Shown here in pieces: positions 32,109-40,292 of a DNA stretch of 63,419 nucleotides. Each line of letters starts with the position of its first letter. Within the stretch, counting starts at the first letter, position 1. Both the position numbers and the translations under genes were made by a program. Source of the DNA: a virus; IMG/VR virus record IMGVR_UViG_3300043425_000902, positions 1-63,419 of that record; one strand, 5' to 3'. A model generated the notes under the pieces. It was not told the origin of the DNA. It saw only the letters and a program-made list of their open reading frames with translations, and made no database searches.

Positions 32109-32368
32109 CACGGCAGCTCCTCGCCGTCCATCCAACAGCGCACCCAGTTGACGAGGGTGTACATGTCGGCGTCGCGCTTCGCCATCGGGGCGTTGCCGAA
32201 CACGGGGGCGACGGGAGTGGTGTCGGCCCGCCAGTCGCCGAAGCCCTCGCGCTTTTCGAGGACCAGACGGTCTCCGTCGATCGTGACGGTCAGGGGTGTG
32301 GTGAGCTTGCCGTCCGCGCCCATGCGGAGGAAGTGGCGGTAGTTGGAAGTGTCAGGGGTGTCGGTCAT
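32108..32368 (-). CDS. Hypothetical protein (86 aa)
   Basis: MTDTPDTSNYRHFLRMGADG, then a beta-rich core (LTVTIDGDRLVLEKREGFGD) and a helical end with MYTLVNWVRCWMDGEELP. GGAG lies 9-12 bases before the start. First gene of the small block following the endolysin. No family recognised. Confidence 0.6.
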   Translation of the reverse strand: MTDTPDTSNYRHFLRMGADGKLTTPLTVTIDGDRLVLEKREGFGDWRADTTPVAPVFGNAPMAKRDADMYTLVNWVRCWMDGEELP

Positions 32369-32415
32369 GGTAGGCTCCTCTCTCCATGACGTTTTCGCCC
32401 CTGACAGCCGTCACG

Positions 32416-32844
32416 TCAACCCGTTAGGGTGCCACCCTTCTGGAAGTGCGAGATGGTCTTGCCGCCCGTGTACTGAAAGTGCGGGAACTCCTTCATGCGG
32501 ACCCAGCGCCCGGCCCACTCCAGACCGGCCTTCTCGCCCAGCTCCCCGACGCGCTGCCACAGGGCCCCGTCGGCGCCGCGGGTGCCCCACACGGGCTTGC
32601 CGTTGCGCAGGGGGACGACGTCGTACGCGACGCGGTACTGGTGGTACGACTGGCCGCCGCGGGCCTTGGTGACGATCCTGCCGGGCTTGGTGCGCCCCTG
32701 AGCGTACAGCTCGTCCTGCTCCTGCGCTGAGCGGTACGTGCACGTGATCAGCACGTCGATGCCCTCGGCAGTGCACATTTCCATGTGCCTGCGGCAGCGC
32801 TCCTGCACAAGCGGGTGCAGGTCCTTGATGTTACGGCTTGGCAT
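32416..32844 (-). CDS. Endolysin: L-alanyl-D-glutamate (M15/VanY-like) peptidase
   Basis: 142 residues, the usual length for phage M15 endolysins of the T5 type. After the IDVLITCTYRSAQEQDELYA motif come SYHQYRVAYDVVP (zinc ligands His68 and Asp75) and EFPHFQ (His122), the complete H-D-H set with VKW replaced by MKE upstream. It cuts peptidoglycan side chains at lysis. No signal peptide is visible, so it needs a holin. It directly follows the spanin pair, forming a lysis cassette with the holin-like genes at 33344 and 34771. Confidence 0.9.
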   Translation of the reverse strand: MPSRNIKDLHPLVQERCRRHMEMCTAEGIDVLITCTYRSAQEQDELYAQGRTKPGRIVTKARGGQSYHQYRVAYDVVPLRNGKPVWGTRGADGALWQRVGELGEKAGLEWAGRWVRMKEFPHFQYTGGKTISHFQKGGTLTG

Positions 32845-33151
32845 GGGATCTCCTCCAGAACTGATACCAAGGCTTGGCGGGCGGCGGCTCGATCAGGGAC
32901 AGCAGGCCCACCCGCTTGGCCTCGCAGTCCTGCAGCGCGACCTCTTGCCGCACCGAGAAGACGGCGAGGTCGGCGATGGTCTTGACGTCAGCCTCCGGCC
33001 CGAGGCACGGCTGCTTGAACGCCTGCGGGATCGGCGTCCTTGCCGCCGGGGTGGCGCAGGCCGTCAATGCCAGAACGCCAAGCAGACAGGATGCCGTCAG
33101 GGACAGGCGTCTCGGCGCCGGGCGCCTCTTTGATGCGGACAGTGGCGACAT
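32831..33151 (-). CDS. Rz1: Rz1-like outer-membrane spanin lipoprotein
   Basis: 106 residues. After a basic N-terminus, LSLTASCLLGVLALTAC gives a type II signal peptide with lipobox LTAC (lipidated Cys32), followed by the Pro-rich ATPAARTPIP stretch typical of o-spanins. The first half is encoded inside the Rz-like gene in another frame, the classic nested Rz/Rz1 arrangement, and it extends past the Rz stop. At 106 residues it is longer than lambda Rz1, with a C-terminal acidic/helical extension. It fuses outer and inner membranes with Rz at lysis. Confidence 0.8.
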   Translation of the reverse strand: MSPLSASKRRPAPRRLSLTASCLLGVLALTACATPAARTPIPQAFKQPCLGPEADVKTIADLAVFSVRQEVALQDCEAKRVGLLSLIEPPPAKPWYQFWRRSHAKP

Positions 33152-33347
33152 TCCCCTTCTCCCGAATGACGACGGTTTTCTCGGTGTAGGCGTTGGCGGC
33201 GTCAAGCGCGCGCCGCGTTTCAACGACCTCGGCGGCGGACGCCTCGGCGCGCTTGCGCTGGATGTTGAACATCACCCGGTAGTAGCCCACCACGACGAGG
33301 GCGAAGATGACGATCCCGAAGGCGATGATCACGAGGTAGCGGTTCAC
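32988..33347 (-). CDS. Rz: Rz-like inner-membrane spanin
   Basis: 119 residues from a GTG in a GTGA overlap with the holin-like gene. One N-terminal transmembrane segment (YLVIIAFGIVIFALVVVGYY, residues 4-23) is followed by a long helix (QRKRAEASAAEVVETRRALD) and a Pro/Gly end, the layout of i-spanins. The Rz1-like frame lies within and beyond its 3' half. Paired action with Rz1 disrupts the outer membrane after endolysin action. Confidence 0.75.
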   Translation of the reverse strand: MNRYLVIIAFGIVIFALVVVGYYRVMFNIQRKRAEASAAEVVETRRALDAANAYTEKTVVIREKGNVATVRIKEAPGAETPVPDGILSAWRSGIDGLRHPGGKDADPAGVQAAVPRAGG

Positions 33348-33604
33348 GATACGATCTCCTTGACCTCCTCGGCGGTCTTCACGGCCTCGGCCTTGAGGCG
33401 GGTCAGGTCCACGAGCGTGGCGCCCGCCATGTAGACGAAAGCCAGCATGATGTTGGCAAAGATGAGGCCGAGCCCGACCCACTTCAGGGCGTCGGGCTCG
33501 TCGATCTTCCAGATGGCGACGGCGATCGCAGAGAAGTTCAACCCCGTGCAGAGGAAGGTGAACAGCCTGCGCCAGAACCACTGGACCTCAAGGACGGGCT
33601 TCAT
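33344..33604 (-). CDS. Holin-like membrane protein (86 aa)
   Basis: The ATG overlaps the metallophosphoesterase stop. Two hydrophobic segments (about 14-29, FTFLCTGLNFSAIAVAIW, and 37-58, WVGLGLIFANIMLAFVYMAG) and a charged C-terminal tail (RLKAEAVKTAEEVKEIVS) fit a two-pass holin or antiholin. It is immediately upstream of the spanins and endolysin. The holin assignment comes from topology and context, not from a family match. Confidence 0.6.
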   Translation of the reverse strand: MKPVLEVQWFWRRLFTFLCTGLNFSAIAVAIWKIDEPDALKWVGLGLIFANIMLAFVYMAGATLVDLTRLKAEAVKTAEEVKEIVS

Positions 33605-34752
33605 GTCGCGCTCTTCCCCAGCTCCCACTTCTGCCGCCTCCACGTCAGGTACTCCGCCATCTCGGTCAGGTCGAAGAAGGGCTTGATGAAGCGGACGGGG
33701 TCGTCAGCGTAGTCGGGGTCGATGACGGCACCCATGGCGCGGGCCCAGTTCTCGTCCTTGAAGCCCTTCTCCTTGGCGTAATGGTCCCAGTCCTTGTACG
33801 CGCCCGCACGGAAGCCGTGGCAAAGACGCTTCGGGTCGTTGTGCCAGATGGGCACGTACCCCGACTGGTGGCGGTGGCCGCAGGCGAGGATGTGGTCCCG
33901 GTACCCGAAGAGGGTCTCGCGGACAAGGGCGTGCGCCGGGTTGAACTGGGATCGACCCGGGAAGTCGTGTCGGACGTTTACACGCACCGACGCGCCGTTG
34001 GGCAGGTTCAGCTGCATGCGCGCCCCGCCGTCCGAATAGACGCCGATGGCCTTGTGCAGGCGGTGCATGATCTCGGCGGGGTCGCCGTAGTCCGTGTGCC
34101 ACGCCCCGTGGTTGCCCGGCTCCCAGAGGAGCCACGGCAGCTGGAGCATCAGCCACTTGATGAGCTTTAGCGACTGGCGCGCGGTGACGCTCTGGTTGGC
34201 GTAGAGCCGCATAAGCCTTCCGACCCAGTTGTTGCTGGTGTCGCCGACGTTGACGGCCATGATCCCGGGAGTGTCCCGGCAGACGGCCACATCACGCTCA
34301 AGGTCGCCCCACGCGCAGCCCGGGTCGTCGACGTGCGGGTCGCCGATGAAGCTGATGGCGACGGGGCCGTCCATGGTGACCTTGACCTGACGAAGCTCCG
34401 TCGCGGACTCGTGCAGCTTCCGTTTGGCGTGCCGATCCTTGAGCAGGCCGATCAGCTCCTCTGCCGAAAGCTCGCCGTCGTGCGGGAGGCCCTCAAGCTC
34501 AAAGATCGGCGCAGCTTTGACGGGCCGGTAGGCCGACTGGCGCGGCTCCAGTCCATACAACTCCTTGGCCCGCTTGAGCCGGGAGCGCACAGTCATGGCG
34601 GGGATCGCCTCTCGCTGAGCGAAGACCAAGACTGCGCCGGGGTTCTCGTTGTCCCCCTTGACGCCCGGGTAAGGCACGCCCTCACCCATGATTTCCTCGA
34701 TGGCCGCGATGAGATCCTCCGCGGCCTCGCGACTGATTGAAGGCATTGGCAC
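33601..34752 (-). CDS. Metallophosphoesterase-fold protein with N-terminal HTH-like region
   Basis: 383 residues. Residues about 15-75 (EAAEDLIAAIEEIMGEGVPY, AMTVRSRLKRAKELYGLEP) look like a helical DNA-binding region. The core has calcineurin-like metal motifs: ISFIGDPHVDD (D-x-H), VNVGDTSNNW (GD with a downstream Asn), WEPGNHGAW (GNH) and LACGHRHQSG (GH-x-H). Substrates of phage members of this family are unknown; nucleic acid or a signalling nucleotide is possible. It lies between tail and lysis genes, an unusual place for an enzyme. Confidence 0.75.
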   Translation of the reverse strand: MPMPSISREAAEDLIAAIEEIMGEGVPYPGVKGDNENPGAVLVFAQREAIPAMTVRSRLKRAKELYGLEPRQSAYRPVKAAPIFELEGLPHDGELSAEELIGLLKDRHAKRKLHESATELRQVKVTMDGPVAISFIGDPHVDDPGCAWGDLERDVAVCRDTPGIMAVNVGDTSNNWVGRLMRLYANQSVTARQSLKLIKWLMLQLPWLLWEPGNHGAWHTDYGDPAEIMHRLHKAIGVYSDGGARMQLNLPNGASVRVNVRHDFPGRSQFNPAHALVRETLFGYRDHILACGHRHQSGYVPIWHNDPKRLCHGFRAGAYKDWDHYAKEKGFKDENWARAMGAVIDPDYADDPVRFIKPFFDLTEMAEYLTWRRQKWELGKSAT

Positions 34753-34770
34753 GTGAGTGCTCCGTAACTG

Positions 34771-35004
34771 TTACCGGGGGGCCTTCGTGTCCAGCTTGTC
34801 GTAGATCTTGTCGAGAAGCTCGTGGATCCGCCCGATGTCCTGACGGAAGTCATCCTTGGACACGTACTCTTTGGGCAGGTCGGCGCGCAGACCGGCCAAG
34901 TCCGTGCGCAGCTCCTTCACGGCGCCCCACAGCTCACGCAGGAACCACCCTCCGAGGGCCATGACGAGGGCGGCGAAAATCTGCAGGATGGCGTCCCACT
35001 GCAT
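34771..35004 (-). CDS. Small membrane protein, candidate second holin/antiholin (77 aa)
   Basis: MQWDAILQIFAALVMALGGW gives a single N-terminal transmembrane helix. A long charged coiled coil follows (LRELWGAVKELRTDLAGLRA, then IHELLDKIYDKLDTKAP). Single-pass proteins of this design occur near phage lysis genes. Another possibility is a membrane-anchored structural protein. Start chosen at the ATG with AGCTAAG-type upstream bases. Confidence 0.5.
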   Translation of the reverse strand: MQWDAILQIFAALVMALGGWFLRELWGAVKELRTDLAGLRADLPKEYVSKDDFRQDIGRIHELLDKIYDKLDTKAPR

Positions 35005-35009
35005 GGCAC

Positions 35010-35333
35010 TTAGCTCCAATCGCTCCGGGGTGGGTAATCCGTGCGGCGCTTGGCTCGCTCGGGGTGGTCGTACTGACCCGGGCGCTTGCCCTCGTCGCGC
35101 TCGATCGCTTTCTCGCAGTGGTGCGGGTCGATCCAGTCGAGGATGCGGCACAGGACACAGGCAAACTTCCGGCCCCGCCGCCGGTCCTTGGCGATGCGGG
35201 AGCTGATCGTTTCATCCTCGTCGCCGCCGAGGATGACATTGAGCAGTTGGTCGGCGGCCACGAAGAGGCGCCGGAAGTAGGACAGGATGGGGCGACCGGG
35301 GACGGTCGCGCTCTCTTGCGGCATCTCGTTCAC
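35010..35333 (-). CDS. Hypothetical protein (107 aa)
   Basis: Helical segment RRLFVAADQLLNVILGGDED, then a basic Cys-containing part (DRRRGRKFACVLCRILDWID, PHHCEKAIERDEG). The C-x2-C and H-H-C pattern could bind zinc, but spacing is unusual. It overlaps the upstream gene by ATGA. This protein type recurs in phages next to holin genes (from memory); function unknown. Confidence 0.6.
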   Translation of the reverse strand: MNEMPQESATVPGRPILSYFRRLFVAADQLLNVILGGDEDETISSRIAKDRRRGRKFACVLCRILDWIDPHHCEKAIERDEGKRPGQYDHPERAKRRTDYPPRSDWS

Positions 35334-35758
35334 GGCGACTCCCCTGCGAGGATCTGCGCGGCGCGGCCCGGCGCGAGCAGCTGAGCCGCCTCCAGCGCCG
35401 GAAGGCCCGCTTGGATGTCCGGGTCGCTCAGGCGCACGACGGTCGCTTGGCTCAGCTTGTACTGGTAGACGGCCACCATCGGGCTGACCTTGGCCGCTTC
35501 GAGCAGTGCGCCCAGCTCCGCGTCCGTGAACAGCCGCAGGAAGTCGACCTTGTTCAACTCGTCGACAGGCGGCGGGGGCGGCGGGTCGGGCGTGAAGGGG
35601 AAGAAGCCCTGCCCGCTGTAGCCGAGTTCCGCAGCGGCTTCCGGCACGGCGGCGGACAGGTCGGCGAGACAGGCGTCCGACAGGCCCACCAGAGCGGCGG
35701 GAAGCGGGGCCGGGTCGCCCATGAGGGTCGAGGGGAGGGTCTTGCGTTGGTAGAGCAT
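35330..35758 (-). CDS. Tail-fibre-adjacent protein (142 aa)
   Basis: LPSTLMGDPAPLPAALVGLS at the N-terminus and a six-proline linker lead to a helical domain (VDFLRLFTDAELGALLEAAK, VVRLSDPDIQAGLPALEAAQ, LLAPGRAAQIL). The FLRLFT...LSDPD...GRAAQIL pattern occurs in small phage proteins coded after tail fibres and could act in assembly. It directly follows the Gly-rich fibre gene, which fits an assembly role (inference). Confidence 0.55.
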   Translation of the reverse strand: MLYQRKTLPSTLMGDPAPLPAALVGLSDACLADLSAAVPEAAAELGYSGQGFFPFTPDPPPPPPVDELNKVDFLRLFTDAELGALLEAAKVSPMVAVYQYKLSQATVVRLSDPDIQAGLPALEAAQLLAPGRAAQILAGESP

Positions 35759-35765
35759 CAGGGCC

Positions 35766-36677
35766 TCACAGAAGTATCACGCGACCATTCAGGTCTGTAC
35801 CTGCGCCGTTTCGCGCCGGATCGGACGCATTGCCCGGCGTGGTGCCGGAGCCCGAAAGCATGGACTGGTTGGTGACAAAGGTTGGGTTGAAATAGCTGGA
35901 GCCGCCGCCACCACCCGCGCCTGAAAAGTCGGAGCCTGCGCCGCCGCCGCCTCCGAAATACCCGCCGCCGCCGCCACTGCCCCCGTAGCCGCCCGCACCC
36001 CCGGTCATGCCGCTGCCCGGCGAACCGTTGGTGGAGAACAGCCCTCCGCCGCCTATGCCCCCGGCCCCCGCAGCGGACTGCGTGGCTCCGCCGCCGCCCG
36101 TGTCACTTCCTGCGGGGTCGGTGCTCCCGGTGCCGCCGTTTGGCCATCCGCCAGCCCCGCCGAGTACGCTAGCGTTAGAGTACCCGGCGCCGCCACCAGC
36201 CCCGGCCACGAGAACCCGAACACCGGATGCGTCAACCAGAACGCCAGACCACCCTCCCCCGGAACCGCCGAACGGGCCGGAGGCTCCGCGCCCTTGGCCG
36301 ACGCCTAGGCGAAAAGTTACGCCTGCCGTGAGTTGAATGACCCCGCCCGCAAACCCCCCGGCTCCGGCGCTCGCCGACCCGCCGCCGTACCGCGTGCCGC
36401 CTTCACCCCACAGTTTGGCCGAGACGCTGAATGTTGAAAGCGGAGTGACATACCAAATGCCCTGCGTTCCAAGGTTCAGCGCCCCGTCCGTGTCGAGGTT
36501 CCAGACGGTCTTGCCGTTCACCGCCGGGGAGATTTGCAGGACGCGGTTGCCCCGCTTCCGTCCGTCGACGCCCTGAGCCTGCATCCTCATGCCGCCCTCG
36601 AACATGCTCTGGGTCCCAGCAGCCATGTTCATGGACTGGGCTGTCAGGCCGACAGGACCGAGGGGCTGGACGGGCAT
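35766..36677 (-). CDS. Glycine-rich tail fibre / receptor-binding protein
   Basis: 303 residues. The N-terminal third is beta-rich (GNRVLQISPAVNGKTVWNLD). The rest is dominated by Gly/Ser/Ala with YGG and GGGG stretches (GFAGGVIQLTAGVTFRLGVG, GAGGGAGYSNASVLGGAGGW) and ends TDLNGRVILL. This composition matches Gly-rich domains of phage adhesins that form polyglycine-II bundles. Likely at the fibre tip. Confidence 0.65.
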   Translation of the reverse strand: MPVQPLGPVGLTAQSMNMAAGTQSMFEGGMRMQAQGVDGRKRGNRVLQISPAVNGKTVWNLDTDGALNLGTQGIWYVTPLSTFSVSAKLWGEGGTRYGGGSASAGAGGFAGGVIQLTAGVTFRLGVGQGRGASGPFGGSGGGWSGVLVDASGVRVLVAGAGGGAGYSNASVLGGAGGWPNGGTGSTDPAGSDTGGGGATQSAAGAGGIGGGGLFSTNGSPGSGMTGGAGGYGGSGGGGGYFGGGGGAGSDFSGAGGGGGSSYFNPTFVTNQSMLSGSGTTPGNASDPARNGAGTDLNGRVILL

Positions 36678-36678
36678 G

Positions 36679-37344
36679 TTAGTAGCCGAAGCCCTCGGCG
36701 CGGAACACGATGCCGGTGTTCGTCACGCCAATCGCCACATACAGCGTCTCGGAGGCGCTCAGGATCAACGGCGAGGAGTCGGTGTAGCCGAAATCGCCGC
36801 CGGTCTGGCCGGTGGTCTGCGCCACGGTGTAGGCGGCCAGCAGCACGGACTTGATGAACCGCTTGGTCGTGCCGCCGTCATTCGAGACGTAGAGTTGCAG
36901 TTCGGTCGCGGTGTTGGTGGCGCGGGCGAGGGCCGTCAGCCTTGTGATCCGCGCACCGTTCGCCGAGGTCCGAGCCAGTTGCGCCAGCACCGCCGTGCCG
37001 CCGCCCGTCGCGTTCGACGTGGCGTTGGAGCCGTGGGTGAAGGTGTAGGCGTCCACGCCCGTGACGGTGATGGTGTAGGCGCCCGAAGGCGTGATGCCGC
37101 CGACCGCAGCCGAGCCGCTGATCGTGACCTGCATCCCCGTGAAAAGGCCGTGATCGGGGTGTGAAACCGTCACCGTCGGCGAGCCGTTCGTGACCGTGAA
37201 CGGGTTGGGCGGCAGCAGGTCCTGCCGGGCCAGCAGCACGCTGTTGGTCGGTGAGTCCGTGTAGGTGCTGTTCGCCGTGGTGGCGACGGCGGTAGCGGTG
37301 AAGGGCCGCTGCGGCGTGACGATTGAGGTGGGGGTGACAGCCAT
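36679..37344 (-). CDS. Structural/fibre-associated protein (221 aa)
   Basis: Beta-rich: TPTSIVTPQRPFTATAVATT, TVTVSHPDHGLFTGMQVTIS, GGITPSGAYTITVTGVDAYT, FTHGSN. These resemble short Ig-like or bacterial-adhesin repeats of phage structural proteins. A later helix-strand part ends SETLYVAIGVTNTGIVFRAE. It lies between two fibre genes, so a minor tail protein is likely. Confidence 0.55.
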   Translation of the reverse strand: MAVTPTSIVTPQRPFTATAVATTANSTYTDSPTNSVLLARQDLLPPNPFTVTNGSPTVTVSHPDHGLFTGMQVTISGSAAVGGITPSGAYTITVTGVDAYTFTHGSNATSNATGGGTAVLAQLARTSANGARITRLTALARATNTATELQLYVSNDGGTTKRFIKSVLLAAYTVAQTTGQTGGDFGYTDSSPLILSASETLYVAIGVTNTGIVFRAEGFGY

Positions 37345-37356
37345 GAGGTTCAGTCC

Positions 37357-38514
37357 TTAGAGAGCGGAGGCCATGGCGACGACCTGCGCCAGCGAGGGTC
37401 CAGACGAGGTTGCGGCGATGGTGATGGAGCCAGTGCCGTTGGTGATGCTGATGCCTGACCCCGCCGTGAGCGTGGCCTTCGTCAGCGTGTTGCCGGTGGT
37501 GTTGCCGATCAGCAGTTGGCCGTCGGTGTAGGTCGTCTGGCCCGTGCCGCCGCTGGCGACCGGCAGCGTGCCGTTGACGCCAGCCGACAGGGAGACCGTG
37601 TTCTTCTCCCACAGGCTCGTGCTGCTGTTGTAGACGATGGTCTGGCCGTTCGACGGCGACTGCGCGGAGACGTTGTGGATCTCGTCCAGTTCGTAGCCGT
37701 TCTGCACCTTGACGAACAGGGAGCCCTGCGTCGGGTGTGCATACTCGACCACGGCCACATAGACGATGTGCGTCGGAGCGTAGGGCTTGGTCGCCGTCAT
37801 GGCCCCCGCCACCGCGCCGCTCAGGTAGAGTTGCTGGCCGTCGGTGAACGCCGAGGTGTCCACGTTCGACACGCGACCGATCACGGTCACGTTGCCGTTG
37901 GTGTTGTTCGCCAGATCGGCGGAGATCAGCCCGAGGGTCTGCGCCGAGGTCGCGTCGCTGTTCGCCTGCGCCTTGGAGACCGTCGGGATCTGGCCGGTGG
38001 CGCCCGTGATGTAGACCACCGTGCCCTTGGTCAGGGTCGAGCCGGTCGCGTTGCGGACCCGCACGATCATGTTGGTCGACGCCGCCACCGCGAGATCAAT
38101 GGCCGTCGTGCCTGTCACCACAACCGACCCGTCAGCCGAAGAGACGGTCTGCACGGCGGTGTCGGCCTTCGTGCCTTGCGCCGCTGTGGCGTAGGCCGTG
38201 GAGTTGGTGGTCGCCGCGGTGCCGAGCCCGAGAGCCGTGCGCGCGCCGCTCGCCGTCGTGGCGCCCGTGCCGCCGTTGGCCAGCGCAAGGGTGCCACCTA
38301 GCGTTACGGCTCCGTTGGTCGGCGTTGACGGCGTCAGGCCGGTGGTCCCGCCGCTGAACGAGGTGACGCCAGTCCCGGCGACGTTCAGCGTGGAGAACTT
38401 CACCTTGTAGGTGACGCCGCCCACGATGTAGGGCAGGTAGCCGTTCGCATCGAGGCCGGTGTACTCGTTGAGCTGCGAGATGCGCGTCGGGATGAGGTTG
38501 CTGGGCACGCTCAT
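37357..38514 (-). CDS. Tail fibre protein with GGTG/TNGQLLIGN modules (385 aa)
   Basis: The N-terminus (SNLIPTRISQLNEYTGLDAN, YLPYIVGGVTYKVKF) resembles virion-attachment parts of fibres. Repeats follow: GGTTGLTPSTPTNGAVTLGG, LANGGTGATTASGARTALGL and YTDGQLLIGNTTGNTLTKAT, closely matching modules in the 762-residue fibre at 27913. The middle has SAQSPSNGQTIVYNSSTSLW, a common fibre repeat. No S74 domain. Start overlaps the previous stop by ATGA. Confidence 0.7.
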   Translation of the reverse strand: MSVPSNLIPTRISQLNEYTGLDANGYLPYIVGGVTYKVKFSTLNVAGTGVTSFSGGTTGLTPSTPTNGAVTLGGTLALANGGTGATTASGARTALGLGTAATTNSTAYATAAQGTKADTAVQTVSSADGSVVVTGTTAIDLAVAASTNMIVRVRNATGSTLTKGTVVYITGATGQIPTVSKAQANSDATSAQTLGLISADLANNTNGNVTVIGRVSNVDTSAFTDGQQLYLSGAVAGAMTATKPYAPTHIVYVAVVEYAHPTQGSLFVKVQNGYELDEIHNVSAQSPSNGQTIVYNSSTSLWEKNTVSLSAGVNGTLPVASGGTGQTTYTDGQLLIGNTTGNTLTKATLTAGSGISITNGTGSITIAATSSGPSLAQVVAMASAL

Positions 38515-38813
38515 GGGAGCAGGAACTCCTCGAAGTCCTCGGTGACGAGGAAGATGTTTCCGTCCTCTGAGATGACGCCCGCCGGGTCCGTAGCGATGCT
38601 CTCGTCGGGGCGCACGAAGCGCAGGGTGATCTGCTCAGTCTCGCGAGCCGGAAGCCGGTAGGGGTCGAAGTCGTCGAGGTCGGCCTCGCAGACCATCAGG
38701 CCCGGGAAGTTCGGGTCGGACTGCAGGTCGTCGAGCGAGAACTTGCGGCTGCAGCGCGCGCACAGGCCGATGCCGAGGGTCGAGCGTCCGCGGGTGTCGA
38801 GGTAGACCGCCAT
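38511..38813 (-). CDS. Zinc-ribbon-like small structural protein (100 aa)
   Basis: YLDTRGRSTLGIGLCARCSR, then DLQSDPNFPGLMVCEADL: a C-x2-C pair and a later Cys suggest a metal-binding knuckle (the fourth ligand may be Asp). The C-terminal half is acidic and beta-rich (EQITLRFVRPDESI). Small proteins of this type sit between neck and fibre genes of podoviruses. Role unknown. Confidence 0.55.
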   Translation of the reverse strand: MAVYLDTRGRSTLGIGLCARCSRKFSLDDLQSDPNFPGLMVCEADLDDFDPYRLPARETEQITLRFVRPDESIATDPAGVISEDGNIFLVTEDFEEFLLP

Positions 38814-38816
38814 GGC

Positions 38817-39803
38817 TTACCTCGTGTAGGCGCTGATGTTGGGCGCCCAGCGGATGGGCGAGTTGTCGCGCTCCTCAGCCCACGCCTCGGCCTCAGCCTG
38901 CGCGGCCTTGGTGTCCAGCAGCGGGATCATGTCGGGCGCCACGTCGGGGATCTCAAGCGCCAGCTTGGCGGCGAGCAGGGCGATCACGGCGTCGAGCCAC
39001 CGCTGCGGGACCTCGATGTCCTGCGTCATGGTGCCGACGTCCATGATGTGCCGGTGACGCCACGCGACGATCTGGTAGACGGTCGAGCCGGAAGCAGGGA
39101 CCGGCCACAGGTGCATGACGGGCGCGGGGACCTGCCGGTCGAACCAGTATTGCAGGGGGCGGAGCGACTTGAACGCCTTGTTGGGCAGGTTCGTGTAGTC
39201 GTCCTTGTTCAGCCTGCCGAACGGGATTTCCGTCGGACTGTTGCCGAAGTAGACCTGCGTGTAGTCCAGCACGCCGGTCGTGGCGCGCACGCGGAAGTAG
39301 GGCGCGGAGATGATCTGCGAGACGTCGAACCACGTCCACTCGCCAGCAGTGGCGGATGGCGTCTCGGTCTGGACGGTGGTCCACGTTGCGCCGTCGGCTG
39401 ACCGCTCAAGGGCGATGGGGGTTGAGGCGGCGGACCACAGCACGCCGACAGTGGTAACGGGCGCATCGGCGCCGAACGCCGTGCTGTAGGTCGTCGAGGT
39501 GACGGTGTTCGTGCCGGTCACTTCCTGCAAGACGCGCAGGTTGACGTTGAGGATGTCGACGGTGCCGACCGGCAGGGTGACGTCGCCGACGCCCTCGTAG
39601 AGCGGCAGGATGACCTTCTCGACGCACCAGAGCGGCACGCCGCGGTTGGCGAGATTGGACAGCAGCAGGTAGAGCTGGTCCTTGGCAATCTCGATGTTCT
39701 CGCCGGAGACGGTCTCGGGCAGCAGTTTCGTGCGCCGGAAGGCGTTGTCGATCACCTTGCGGGTGTCGAACACAGTCTGCGAGATTGTGCCGGAGTAGGC
39801 CAT
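38817..39803 (-). CDS. Neck/tail adaptor protein (328 aa)
   Basis: N-terminal ISQTVFDTRKVIDNAFRRTK, ENIEIAKDQLYLLLSNLANR and GVPLWCVEKVILPLYEGVGD match the adaptor or tubular-tail class found in many podoviruses. A central beta domain (SAASTPIALERSADGATWTT) looks like an inserted Ig/galactose-binding fold. The C-terminus has VAWRHRHIMDVG and PQRWLDAVIALLAAKLALEI, typical for such adaptors. It has its own good promoter at 39862-39890. Confidence 0.65.
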   Translation of the reverse strand: MAYSGTISQTVFDTRKVIDNAFRRTKLLPETVSGENIEIAKDQLYLLLSNLANRGVPLWCVEKVILPLYEGVGDVTLPVGTVDILNVNLRVLQEVTGTNTVTSTTYSTAFGADAPVTTVGVLWSAASTPIALERSADGATWTTVQTETPSATAGEWTWFDVSQIISAPYFRVRATTGVLDYTQVYFGNSPTEIPFGRLNKDDYTNLPNKAFKSLRPLQYWFDRQVPAPVMHLWPVPASGSTVYQIVAWRHRHIMDVGTMTQDIEVPQRWLDAVIALLAAKLALEIPDVAPDMIPLLDTKAAQAEAEAWAEERDNSPIRWAPNISAYTR

Positions 39804-39861
39804 GGCAGGTCCGCTGTGGGGGTCAGCAGTCCGCTAAGTCGCAGCAGACCTGTCTGGTCAG

Positions 39862-39890
39862 ATTGTACAGGAGGCAGGTCGGCCTAGCAA
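39862..39890 (-). promoter_or_regulatory. Sigma70-like late promoter
   Basis: On the minus strand TTGCTA (39890-39885), exactly 17 bp, TACAAT (39867-39862). This is the closest fit to consensus seen in the late region. It sits about 60 bp before the adaptor start at 39803 and does not contain the GCACC/GGTGC operator. Confidence 0.55.
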
Positions 39891-40276
39891 CCGACCATGC
39901 CACCGTTGCGCATTTTGGTCAGGGGCTTGCCCGGGTGCATGACGCGCTCGTGCTTGTGGACCGCCTTGCGCACGGTCGCCTTGTCCTGTGCCTTGTCGCC
40001 TTTGACGGCTCCACCCTTCACGTAACCGCCCTTGGCGAAGGGCCGCGAGGTGGGCTCATCCTTCACCGGGTCGTAGCCACGCTTGGCGTCAGCCGCCTTG
40101 GTCGCCGCACTGCGCGCAGCAACCAGTCGGCTGTAGCCTTCGCCGACGGTCTTGGGCGGCGCCGCCTTCATGCGGCTGCGGACGTTGCGCATCTGGTCGG
40201 CGGTAAGCGGGCGCGAGGTAGGCTCGTCCTTCACCGGGTCATAAACGGTCTTGGTGGTGTTTTTGTAGCCCTTCAT
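39884..40276 (-). CDS. Basic MKGYK-type protein with internal repeat (130 aa)
   Basis: Start MKGYKNTTKTVYDPVKDEPT is nearly the same as that of the next protein upstream (MKGYKDTTKTVY). A segment YDPVKDEPTSRP occurs twice (about 12-23 and 65-76). Lys/Arg-rich, with FAKGGYVKGGAVKGDKAQDK and a C-terminal MRNGGMVGC. Could be a DNA-binding or condensation protein packed in the virion (inference from charge). Confidence 0.55.
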   Translation of the reverse strand: MKGYKNTTKTVYDPVKDEPTSRPLTADQMRNVRSRMKAAPPKTVGEGYSRLVAARSAATKAADAKRGYDPVKDEPTSRPFAKGGYVKGGAVKGDKAQDKATVRKAVHKHERVMHPGKPLTKMRNGGMVGC

Positions 40277-40292
40277 GGGGTCAGATCCTTGT

